Below, piece after piece: positions 1 to 5,659 of a stretch of DNA of 5,681 nt; positions within the stretch are counted from its first letter, which is position 1; the number at the start of each line of letters is the position of its first letter. The notes below the pieces were generated by a model that saw only the letters and a list, made by a program, of their open reading frames with translations, had not been told where the DNA came from and did no database searches. A program made the translations under genes and the position numbers. This DNA is from an uncultured Ruminococcus sp. (GTDB lineage: Bacteria > Bacillota > Clostridia > Oscillospirales > Acutalibacteraceae): the NCBI GenBank assembly GCA_902766305.1, contig CACXDE010000192.1, forward strand, positions 1 to 5,681, given 5' to 3'.

Positions 1-2265
1 ATAGTTTTGCTTGAAGCCGGCAAGCAGGTTCCGGCTGATCTGAAGCTTATCGAAACAGCGGCGCTTAAAATAGATGAAAAGGCGCTGACCGGAGAATCTG
101 TTCCGGTAGAGAAGGACAGCAGCTTTGTTGCAGATGAAAAGACGGGTATAGGCGACAGGCTTGATCTTGCCTATATGTCCACAGTTGTCACATTCGGCAG
201 AGGCGTAGGCGAAGTAAATAAGGTCGGAATGCAGACCGAAATAGGCAAGATAGCTGATATGGTTGATAAGGAAAAGGATAAGCCCTCACCGCTCCAAAAG
301 GGAATGGATGAGCTGAGCCGTGTACTTGGTATAGCTGTAATAGTGATATGCGCTATAGTTTTCCTGATAGGAATGTTACAGGGCAGAGAGGTGCTTGAGC
401 TTCTCATGACGGCAGTATCCCTTGCGGTTGCGGCTATACCGGAGGGTATACCCACTATTGTTACTATAGTTCTTGCGCTTGGTATGCAGAGAATGGCAAA
501 GATCAATGCTATTGTCAAAAATATGCCTGCCGTTGAAACGCTTGGTGCAGTAAGCTATGTATGTTCGGATAAGACGGGTACTCTTACACAGAATAAGATG
601 ACTGTTGTCCGTGCATTTGAAAGCGGAAGCTTTATAGAACTGGATACCCTTGATAAAAACAGATATGATACACTGCTTAAGGGCTTTATGCTTTGTAATG
701 ACGCAAGTATTGCCTCTGACGGCAGTGAGGTAGGAGATCCTACGGAGACTGCGCTTGTTGCTTTTGCAAAGAAGTACGGCATTGAAAAATCTGATACAGA
801 AAAGACTATGCCGAGAATAAATGAAAAAGCATTTGATTCAGACCGCAAGCTTATGACTACTGTTCATAAAAACGGCAGCAAGGTTATCTCATACACAAAG
901 GGTTCTACAGATGAGCTTCTTACAAGATGTACGCATATTAACATTGACGGAAAGGTGCGGACTATCACACAGGATGACAAAGATACCATTATGAAAGCAA
1001 TGTCCGATATGTCGGCTGACGCACTCAGAGTACTGTCGCTTGCAGTAAGAGACGGAAACGAAAATGCTGACGAAGAGGGACTTACATTTATCGGTATGAT
1101 AGGAATGATAGATCCTGAAAGACCGGAGGTTGTTGAATCAATAAAAACATTCAAGAAGGCAGGAATAAAGACAGTAATGATCACAGGCGATCATAAGGAT
1201 ACAGCGCTTGCAATTGCTAAGAAGCTTGGTATCGCTGAGCGCCCGGATGAATGTGTCATGGGTCATGAGCTTGACGAAATGACGGATGAACAGCTGAAAG
1301 ACAGGGTTACAGGGCTTTCTATATTTGCAAGGGTTTCACCTGAACATAAGGTTAAAATTGTAAAGGCGATACAGGCAAACGGAAATGTCTCAAGTATGAC
1401 GGGAGACGGTGTAAACGATGCTCCTTCACTTAAAGCGGCTGATGTAGGCGTTGCGATGGGTATTACTGGTACGGACGTTGCAAAGGGTGCGGCAGATATA
1501 ATTTTGCAGGATGACAAGTTCACAACTATAGAAAAGGCTGTAAAGGAAGGCAGAAATATCTATGAGAATGTCAAGAAGTCAATACTGTTTGCCCTGTCTT
1601 CAAATATCAGCGAAATTATTGTAATGTGTGCGGCGATTTTTGCCGGACTTGCCGCTCCTTTGAAGGCTGTACATATTCTTTGGATAAATCTGCTTACGGA
1701 CTCCCTGCCGTGCTTTGCGCTTGGAGTTGATCCTAATTCATCATCGGATGTTATGAACAAGAAGCCCCGTAAAAACGGAGAATCCATATTTGCTGACGGC
1801 GGATTTGCAAAGGTCGGTATTTATAGTATAGCTATTGCGCTTGTGACATTCATAGCATTCCTGTATGTTCCTGTTACAGAGATTATTTCATCGGGAAAAG
1901 CATTTTCACTTCAATTGCTTGCGGACAGCTTTGGAAAAGAACAAATTCTGATGAAGTCTCAGACGCTTGCATTCTGTACGCTTGCGCTTGCGGAGCTTTT
2001 CCACGCTGTAGGAATGCGTGACACAGAAAATTCTGTATTTACATTCAATCATCTTGACAACAAGGTTATGATACTTGCGCTTGCTGTGGGTGTATTAGGT
2101 CAGGTAGCAGTTACTGAGATACCCTTCCTTACAGATGTTTTCGGCACTGTCAGAATGACATGGAAGATGTGGCTGTTTGTTGTTGTTATCTCTCTGCTTC
2201 CTGTTCTTGTACATGAAATATGGGTGCTTATAAAGAAGCTGAGAGCTAAAATAAATTCAAAGTGA
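1..2265 (+). CDS. P-type calcium-transporting ATPase (P2 type), 5' end outside window
   Basis: ATP-driven cation pump of the inner membrane, most likely exporting Ca2+. The frame is open from base 1, so the TTG at 7 is not a credible start; N-terminal sequence through M1-M2 is missing, roughly 100-130 residues by family length (about 870-900 aa). Visible in order: actuator-domain TGES (88-99); M3; M4 with PEGIP (439-453); phosphorylation motif DKTGT with Asp at 568-570; KGST of the nucleotide domain (898-909); TGD (1183-1191); hinge GDGVND (1402-1419); then M5-M10. Cation ligands known from SERCA have counterparts: Glu of PEGIP, Asn (1603) and Glu (1612) in M5, Asn/Thr/Asp of NLLTD in M6 (1687-1701) and Glu in M8 (1993). 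That set favours Ca2+, though the substrate is inferred. The C-terminus stops shortly after M10, without a calmodulin-type tail. No frameshift or missing catalytic residue is seen. Family certain; exact ion less so. Confidence 0.95.
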   Translation: MVLLEAGKQVPADLKLIETAALKIDEKALTGESVPVEKDSSFVADEKTGIGDRLDLAYMSTVVTFGRGVGEVNKVGMQTEIGKIADMVDKEKDKPSPLQKGMDELSRVLGIAVIVICAIVFLIGMLQGREVLELLMTAVSLAVAAIPEGIPTIVTIVLALGMQRMAKINAIVKNMPAVETLGAVSYVCSDKTGTLTQNKMTVVRAFESGSFIELDTLDKNRYDTLLKGFMLCNDASIASDGSEVGDPTETALVAFAKKYGIEKSDTEKTMPRINEKAFDSDRKLMTTVHKNGSKVISYTKGSTDELLTRCTHINIDGKVRTITQDDKDTIMKAMSDMSADALRVLSLAVRDGNENADEEGLTFIGMIGMIDPERPEVVESIKTFKKAGIKTVMITGDHKDTALAIAKKLGIAERPDECVMGHELDEMTDEQLKDRVTGLSIFARVSPEHKVKIVKAIQANGNVSSMTGDGVNDAPSLKAADVGVAMGITGTDVAKGAADIILQDDKFTTIEKAVKEGRNIYENVKKSILFALSSNISEIIVMCAAIFAGLAAPLKAVHILWINLLTDSLPCFALGVDPNSSSDVMNKKPRKNGESIFADGGFAKVGIYSIAIALVTFIAFLYVPVTEIISSGKAFSLQLLADSFGKEQILMKSQTLAFCTLALAELFHAVGMRDTENSVFTFNHLDNKVMILALAVGVLGQVAVTEIPFLTDVFGTVRMTWKMWLFVVVISLLPVLVHEIWVLIKKLRAKINSK

Positions 2266-2279
2266 GTAAGTGATTCGTT

Positions 2280-2318
2280 GGGGGACTCCCTTTGTTTAAA
2301 AACAAAGGGTTATCCCCC
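2280..2318. repeat. Long hairpin 14 bases after the ATPase stop
   Basis: Two nested stems: GGGGGA (2280-2285) pairs with TCCCCC (2313-2318), and inside it CCCTTTGTTT (2288-2297) is an exact inverted copy of AAACAAAGGG (2300-2309), with a small CT/TTA internal loop between. It could slow or end transcription of the ATPase mRNA or protect its 3' end, but no T-run follows it on either strand, so it is not a standard intrinsic terminator. It also forms the left end of the palindromic element described separately. Confidence 0.75.
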
Positions 2319-2540
2319 AGCCCCCTTTCCTAAAAAAAACGGCGAGCCGCGCTCGAAGGAAGTGCCATTGGGGTGTTGTGGGCTTAATTGTCGGATATCC
2401 GGACAAACCCAAGCAACTGAAAAAACAAAATTAAAAGTTTCGCCAGCCTTTTCAAAGGCTGCGGATTCCAAAGGCAGAGCCTTTGGTCGCTGCGGAGCAG
2501 CGAAACAAGCTTCAAAATTCCTCGGAAAGAGGGTGTCCCC
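2280..2540. repeat. Palindrome-rich intergenic element (multi-hairpin, possible MITE/REP-like repeat)
   Basis: About 260 non-coding bases built from successive hairpins: 2280-2318; CGAGC/GCTCG at 2343-2355; TTGTC/GACAA at 2388-2406; AGCCTTT/AAAGGCT at 2445-2460; CCAAAGGC/GCCTTTGG at 2468-2486; TCGCTGC/GCAGCGA at 2487-2503. GTTTCGC (2437-2443) can also pair with GCGAAAC (2500-2506), closing the last three hairpins into a branched fold in competition with the final hairpin. The outer ends match as an inverted repeat: GGGGACTCCC (2281-2290) against GGGTGTCCCC (2531-2540), 9 of 10 paired. TTG flanks both sides (2278-2280, 2541-2543), which may be a 3-bp duplication or chance. No protein is supported. 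Direct observation: the palindromes. Inference: a dispersed repeat that folds as RNA or single-stranded DNA. Whether it recurs in the genome cannot be seen from one copy. Confidence 0.55.
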
Positions 2541-2596
2541 TTGTGCAGTTTTACAAAAGCTTTGGAAATTTGCTCATTTTATATTAATAAAAAATA

Positions 2597-2625
2597 TTGC
2601 AATTTCTAAAAAAATGTTGTATAAT
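2597..2625 (+). promoter_or_regulatory. Sigma-A type promoter of tRNA-Ala
   Basis: TTGCAA (2597-2602) and a perfect TATAAT (2620-2625) are separated by 17 bases, the consensus spacing, in an A+T-rich stretch. Initiation about 7 bases downstream (near 2632) would leave a leader of only about 6 bases before the tRNA, which is normal for a singly transcribed tRNA gene. The rest of 2541-2596 shows no gene or clear signal. Confidence 0.8.
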
Positions 2626-2637
2626 TTATTATGTTTC

Positions 2638-2710
2638 GGGGGTATAACTCAGCTGGGAGAGTGCTTGACTGGCAGTCAAGAGGTCACGGGTTCGAGCCCC
2701 GTTATCTCCA
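2638..2710 (+). tRNA. tRNA-Ala (anticodon GGC)
   Basis: A full 73-base cloverleaf can be drawn. Acceptor stem: 2638-2644 with 2703-2709. D stem: ACTC (2647-2650) with GAGT (2659-2662). Anticodon stem: CTTGA (2664-2668) with TCAAG (2676-2680). Anticodon GGC: 2671-2673. T stem: ACGGG (2686-2690) with CCCGT (2698-2702), loop beginning TTCGA. Discriminator A: 2710. The G3:U70 pair (2640 with 2707), the classic identity element for alanyl-tRNA synthetase, agrees with the GGC anticodon, which reads GCC and GCU codons. CCA is not encoded after the discriminator, so it must be added by the CCA-adding enzyme. The gene sits between its own promoter and the SRP RNA promoter; no clear terminator follows it. 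Confidence 0.96.
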
Positions 2711-2748
2711 TTTATTTTGTATTTTATTCAATTTGTAAAATAAAGGTA

Positions 2749-2777
2749 TTGATTTTTCAAAAAAGATGTGGTATAAT
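2749..2777 (+). promoter_or_regulatory. Strong extended -10 promoter of SRP RNA
   Basis: TTGATT (2749-2754), a 17-base spacer and a perfect TATAAT (2772-2777), preceded by TG at 2769-2770, which makes an extended -10 element. The predicted start of transcription is near 2784. Such a near-consensus promoter suits a stable, abundant RNA. Readthrough past the SRP terminator could also feed dnaX, since no convincing promoter is visible between 2987 and 3044. Confidence 0.85.
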
Positions 2778-2783
2778 ACATCT

Positions 2784-2976
2784 GTCGCCTGTTGAGGCGG
2801 TCGGATTCAAGACAGATTCATACTTTTGGAGATGCTCATGGGCAGGCGCTGTACGACTGGTTACTGTGAACCATGTCAGGCGGGGAACCGAGCAGCATTA
2901 AGCGTGTATACCGGTGCGATACAGTTAGTCTGTTCGTGGGTATCTCCAAGCGTATGACACCGCATGGCGGTCTGTC
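2784..2976 (+). ncRNA. ffs: Signal recognition particle RNA (4.5S/scRNA), ffs/scr
   Basis: RNA scaffold of the signal recognition particle; with Ffh and FtsY it delivers ribosomes making membrane proteins to the membrane. The Ffh-binding hairpin is unmistakable: GTCAGG (2875-2880), CGG, GGAA tetraloop (2884-2887), CCG, AGCAGC (2891-2896), followed by ATTAAGC. The rest folds as one long rod: 2826-2845 pairs without a break (with G-U pairs) with 2930-2949, and TCATAC (2818-2823) pairs with GTATGA (2952-2957). The 5' part (2784-2816) forms two small hairpins that may be a reduced Alu-like domain. Ends are inferred from the promoter and terminator, giving about 190-200 nt, between the small 4.5S form and the about 270-nt Bacillus form. 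Position just upstream of dnaX matches B. subtilis scr. Identity is certain; exact ends are uncertain by perhaps 10-30 bases. Confidence 0.93.
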
Positions 2977-2986
2977 TTGTTTTTTT
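2956..2986 (+). terminator. Intrinsic terminator at the end of SRP RNA
   Basis: GACACCGC (2956-2963) pairs with GCGG (2967-2970) and TGTC (2973-2976) around an ATG loop, leaving a 2-base TC bulge; TTGTTTTTTT (2977-2986) follows directly. The stem is modest and bulged, and two of its parts (GTATGA 2952-2957 and TCTGTC 2971-2976) can instead pair with the SRP 5' half, so termination may be partial and allow readthrough into dnaX. Confidence 0.7.
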
Positions 2987-3033
2987 GTGTATTGTTCAGA
3001 AATGTTGTATGTCACAGGAAGCGCGCATTCGGG

Positions 3034-3040
3034 AAGGTGA
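3034..3040 (+). promoter_or_regulatory. dnaX ribosome binding site (decides the start)
   Basis: AAGGTGA, embedded in a purine-rich stretch from 3031 to 3043, lies 4 bases before the ATG at 3045. The two earlier in-frame ATGs (2964 and 3009) have no comparable site, and 2964 lies inside the SRP RNA/terminator. Confidence 0.7.
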
Positions 3041-3044
3041 AGGT

Positions 3045-4646
3045 ATGTATAGAGTTTTGTACAGAAAATACAGACCACGCTTTTTTGCGGATGTTATAGG
3101 TCAGCCTCAGGTCACGGAAACATTGAAAAGTGAACTGAGAAACGGAAGACTTGCACACGCATATCTTTTTACCGGTTCAAGAGGAACTGGCAAGACTACC
3201 TGCTCCAAGATATTGTCCAAAGCGGTGAACTGTCTTGATCCAAAGGACGGCGATCCCTGCGGAGTCTGTGAAATCTGCCGGGGAATAGATGACGGCAGTG
3301 TGATGGATGTTGTGGAGATAGACGCTGCCAGTAATAACGGTGTGGACGATATACGATCTTTAAGGGAAGAAGCAAATTTTACTCCGGCAAATGCTAAATA
3401 TCGTGTATATATCATAGACGAGGTGCATATGCTGTCTATAGGGGCGTTCAATGCTCTTCTGAAAACTCTTGAAGAACCGCCGGAACACGTACTGTTTATT
3501 CTTGCGACCACAGAGGTACATAAGATACCGGCGACAATACTTTCAAGATGTCAGAGGTTTGATTTTCACCGTATATCTCCAAGAGCAATTGCGGACAGGC
3601 TTTGCTTTGTCTGTGAAAGCGAGGGCGTTTCGATAGATGACAACGCCGCGCTTCTGATAGCCGGTATTTCTGACGGTGCAATGAGAGACGCACTTTCGCT
3701 TCTTGACCAGTGCATGGGACGCAGCAGCGGTCATATTACAGAGGAGACTGTCAGGACAACGGCTGGTCTTGCGGATAAGAGTCATCTTCTTTCCATAACA
3801 GAGTATATAATGAACAAGGACAGTACTTCTTTTATAGAGATCATAAATGATCTTTATAAAAAAAGTATGGATATGGCAAGGCTTTGTGATGAGCTCATAG
3901 ATCATTTTCGTGAGCTTATGCTTATAAAGACAATGAAGCAGCCAAGAGATATTATTGTCATGTCAGAGGACGAGTATGAAAAGTCACTCGCTCAGGCAAT
4001 GAAAATATCACTTGGAGATGTTGTACGCAATATTGGAATACTTCAGGAATCCAGAGAAAAAATGCTCAGAGGTGCTAACCGCCGGATAGAGATGGAAATG
4101 ACAGCAATCAAGCTTTGCACCGGTGAAGGCGCATCGGCTGTTTATATAGATCCGGCACTCGCAGGACGTGTTGAGAGGCTTGAAAAGGCTGTCGCCGGTC
4201 TCAGTAAGGGAACGCCTGTTTCAGTACCGGAACAAACAGCGGCAGTACGCAGTACTATACTTTCGCCGGCACAAAGGCCAAGCAGTGACCGGATGGAGGA
4301 ACTCAGAAAAAATGCTGTCCCTATGTCAAGATGGGCAGAGGTTATTGAGGAGATAGGAAAGTTTTCGCCGACTGTAGCTGCCGGCTTTGCGGGCAGCAAG
4401 GCATATGTTTCAGGAGACTATATTCTGGTGGATTCTGACAAAGATATTTGTTTTGAACAGCTGCGCAGATCCGATCTGAGAGGAAGAATAAAGGATGTTA
4501 TCCGGAATATGACAGGACAGGTCTATAAGCTTGGGAGATATTCGTATCCGGACGAGCAGAAGAAGGATGATCCGCTGTCTTCGTTCCTCAAGGGACTGAG
4601 TGATTCAGGCGTAACTGTAAAAGAAGTAGATAACGGTAACGGCTGA
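3045..4646 (+). CDS. dnaX: DNA polymerase III subunit gamma/tau (clamp loader ATPase)
   Basis: AAA+ ATPase that loads the sliding clamp on DNA at the replication fork and, as tau, ties the clamp loader to polymerase and helicase. The chosen start gives 533 aa beginning MYRVLYRKYRP, the normal DnaX N-terminus; the in-frame upstream ATGs would add non-conserved residues. Visible: Walker A GSRGTGKT (44-51); zinc module Cys63, 72, 75, 78; Walker B DEVH (125-128); sensor 1 region ATTEVHK with the SRC arginine-finger motif (167-169); sensor 2 region GAMRDALS (211-218); helical collar domain about 235-365; a Ser/Pro-rich linker about 390-420; and a C-terminal tau-like domain about 425-533. It is followed 36 bases later by ebfC, as in many bacteria. 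Odd: an A AAA AAT heptamer with an upstream GGAGGA at the linker, a possible frameshift site making a gamma-like protein. Family assignment is certain. Confidence 0.97.
   Translation: MYRVLYRKYRPRFFADVIGQPQVTETLKSELRNGRLAHAYLFTGSRGTGKTTCSKILSKAVNCLDPKDGDPCGVCEICRGIDDGSVMDVVEIDAASNNGVDDIRSLREEANFTPANAKYRVYIIDEVHMLSIGAFNALLKTLEEPPEHVLFILATTEVHKIPATILSRCQRFDFHRISPRAIADRLCFVCESEGVSIDDNAALLIAGISDGAMRDALSLLDQCMGRSSGHITEETVRTTAGLADKSHLLSITEYIMNKDSTSFIEIINDLYKKSMDMARLCDELIDHFRELMLIKTMKQPRDIIVMSEDEYEKSLAQAMKISLGDVVRNIGILQESREKMLRGANRRIEMEMTAIKLCTGEGASAVYIDPALAGRVERLEKAVAGLSKGTPVSVPEQTAAVRSTILSPAQRPSSDRMEELRKNAVPMSRWAEVIEEIGKFSPTVAAGFAGSKAYVSGDYILVDSDKDICFEQLRRSDLRGRIKDVIRNMTGQVYKLGRYSYPDEQKKDDPLSSFLKGLSDSGVTVKEVDNGNG
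4295..4348 (+). other. Candidate -1 frameshift signal in dnaX (gamma-like product)
   Basis: GGAGGA (4295-4300), 6 bases, then A AAA AAT (4307-4313) in the X XXY YYZ register relative to the dnaX frame (AGA AAA AAT, residues 421-423). Reading on in the -1 frame adds 11 codons and stops at TGA 4346-4348, giving about 434 aa. A weak downstream hairpin is possible: CTG (4315-4317) and CCC (4319-4321) with GGG (4333-4335) and CAG (4336-4338). The layout resembles the E. coli dnaX signal (SD-like stimulator, A AAA AAG, hairpin; gamma of 431 aa). Against it: Asn codon AAT in the A site is a poor slipper, the hairpin is weak and starts only 1 base after the heptamer, and GGAGGA is also just Met-Glu-Glu coding. 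Confidence 0.35.
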
Positions 4647-4682
4647 TTAAGCCGGAAATAAAATCAACGGAGGTCAATTAAA

Positions 4683-5036
4683 ATGAAAGCAAGATTACCT
4701 AAAGGATACAGCAATGGCGGAGGAAATACTAATATTCAGCAGCTTGCACGTCAGGCTCAGAAAATGCAGGAAGAAATGGACGCAGCAAGCAAGGAGCTTG
4801 ATGAAAAAGAGTATTCTGCTGCTGCAGGCGGCGGAGCTGTAAAAGCGGTTGTAAAGGGCAGCCTTGAGATAAAATCTCTTGAAATCAGCAAGGATGTAGT
4901 AGATCCGGATGATGTAGAAATGCTGAGTGACCTGGTTATGGCAGCAGTTAACGAGGCTATCAGAAATGCAAGAGACGAGAAGGCTGAGACTATGGATAGA
5001 ATTTCCGGCGGCCTCAATGTTCCGGGACTGTTCTGA
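4683..5036 (+). CDS. ebfC: YbaB/EbfC family nucleoid-associated DNA-binding protein
   Basis: Small homodimeric DNA-binding protein of the YbaB/EbfC family, cytoplasmic and nucleoid-associated; its precise cell role is still debated (nucleoid organisation and gene regulation in Borrelia, a link to repair suggested by its steady place next to recR). At 117 aa it is close to the usual 100-115. The N-terminal part (about 17-45) is a predicted amphipathic helix starting IQQLARQAQKMQEEM; the core has GGGAVKAVVKG, then VVDPDDVEMLSDLV, and it ends with the family hallmark GGLNVPGLF. GGAGGT (4669-4674), 8 bases before the ATG, is an excellent ribosome binding site and supports this start, including the MKARLPKG leader found in clostridial relatives. 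It lies 36 bases after dnaX and 2 bases before recR, so it is almost certainly cotranscribed with both. Confidence 0.95.
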   Translation: MKARLPKGYSNGGGNTNIQQLARQAQKMQEEMDAASKELDEKEYSAAAGGGAVKAVVKGSLEIKSLEISKDVVDPDDVEMLSDLVMAAVNEAIRNARDEKAETMDRISGGLNVPGLF

Positions 5037-5038
5037 TA

Positions 5039-5644
5039 ATGGCAGGCGGTTTGCGTTTGCCTTCGCTTGATGAGCTTACTGACCGCATTCACAGTCTGCC
5101 CGGAGTAGGCGCAAGGACGGCTGAAAGAATAGCTTATCACATCCTTGAAATGGATGATAAGGATGTGGATAAGCTTGTCAGTTCGATTGAAAAGGCGCAT
5201 AACGGTATACACAGGTGCAGTATATGCGGAAATTATACCGAACGTGATATATGCGGCATATGCTCTGATGAGACGAGAGACAAGTCCATTATCTGCGTTG
5301 TGGAAAAGCCTAAGGATATTATATCCTTTGAGAAAAGCAAGGTGCTTCATTGCAATTATCATGTTCTTCATGGGCTGCTGAGACCTTCCGTGCGGATAAA
5401 TACATCTGATATGCGTATAAATGAGCTTATCCTGAGAATAAAGAAGGATGGGGTAAAGGAAGTTATCATGGCGACAGATATGTCTGTTCCCGGTGAGGCT
5501 ACTGCTATGTATATAGCTAAGCTGATAAAGCCTGTCGGTGTAAAGGTGACAAGGCTTGGGTTCGGATTGTCTGTGGGTGCTGATTTGCAGTATACGGATG
5601 AGGTTACTTTGGCAAGGTCTTTGAAGTCGAGATCAGAGTTATGA
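5039..5644 (+). CDS. recR: Recombination mediator protein RecR
   Basis: RecR forms ring-like oligomers and works with RecO (and RecF) to load RecA on SSB-coated single-stranded DNA at gaps. The 201 aa match the family's usual 195-205. Seen in order: helix-hairpin-helix near residues 11-35 (SLPGVGARTAERIA); four-Cys zinc finger C60-x2-C63-x8-C72-x2-C75; Toprim domain about 83-165 with VVEK (Glu89) and ATDMSVPGEATAMYI (Asp147, Glu153); and the C-terminal block TRLGFGLSVGADLQYTDEVTLARSL. Small departures from the usual motifs are HVLHG for HVLGG (108-112) and ATDMS where ATNPT is common; neither suggests loss of function. The ATG comes 2 bases after the ebfC stop with no good ribosome binding site (only GGGA at 5024-5027), so translation is probably coupled to ebfC. 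Confidence 0.97.
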   Translation: MAGGLRLPSLDELTDRIHSLPGVGARTAERIAYHILEMDDKDVDKLVSSIEKAHNGIHRCSICGNYTERDICGICSDETRDKSIICVVEKPKDIISFEKSKVLHCNYHVLHGLLRPSVRINTSDMRINELILRIKKDGVKEVIMATDMSVPGEATAMYIAKLIKPVGVKVTRLGFGLSVGADLQYTDEVTLARSLKSRSEL

Positions 5645-5659
5645 TTTACGGTGGTCATT

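Noticed and set aside
2280..2318. Hairpin as the rho-independent terminator of the ATPase gene
   Set aside because: The stem is strong, but neither side carries the T-run needed for intrinsic termination; the following bases are AGCCCCCTTTCC.
2720..2742. AT-only inverted repeat TATTTTA/TAAAATA after the tRNA as a terminator
   Set aside because: The stem has no G-C pair and no T-run follows it, so it would be too weak; it is likely chance in an A+T-rich spacer.
2278..2901. A 207-codon + strand open frame spanning the intergenic region
   Set aside because: It crosses the hairpin element, the complete tRNA-Ala gene and half of the SRP RNA, and its translation resembles no protein; it is an accident of structured non-coding DNA.
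2964..3044. Upstream dnaX starts at 2964 or 3009
   Set aside because: The extra residues are not DnaX-like, 2964 lies inside the SRP terminator hairpin, neither has a ribosome binding site, and MYRVLYRKYRP at 3045 is the family N-terminus with AAGGTGA before it.
3858..3864. Seven-A run in dnaX (TAT AAA AAA AGT) as a slippage site
   Set aside because: Shifts in either direction stop within about 12 codons, but the cut would fall near residue 280 inside the collar domain and remove oligomerisation, so a useful gamma is unlikely. The X XXY YYZ register is also broken by T at 3857 and no SD-like stimulator precedes it.
4312..4356. Internal start ATG 4312 behind GGAGGA in dnaX
   Set aside because: It would encode only 14 residues in another frame and its spacing from GGAGG (about 12 bases) is long; no evidence of a product.
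4757..5371. A 204-codon - strand open frame opposite ebfC and recR
   Set aside because: Both genes on the + strand are unmistakable, and the antisense translation is a Ser/Ala-rich shadow with no recognisable domain or ribosome binding site.
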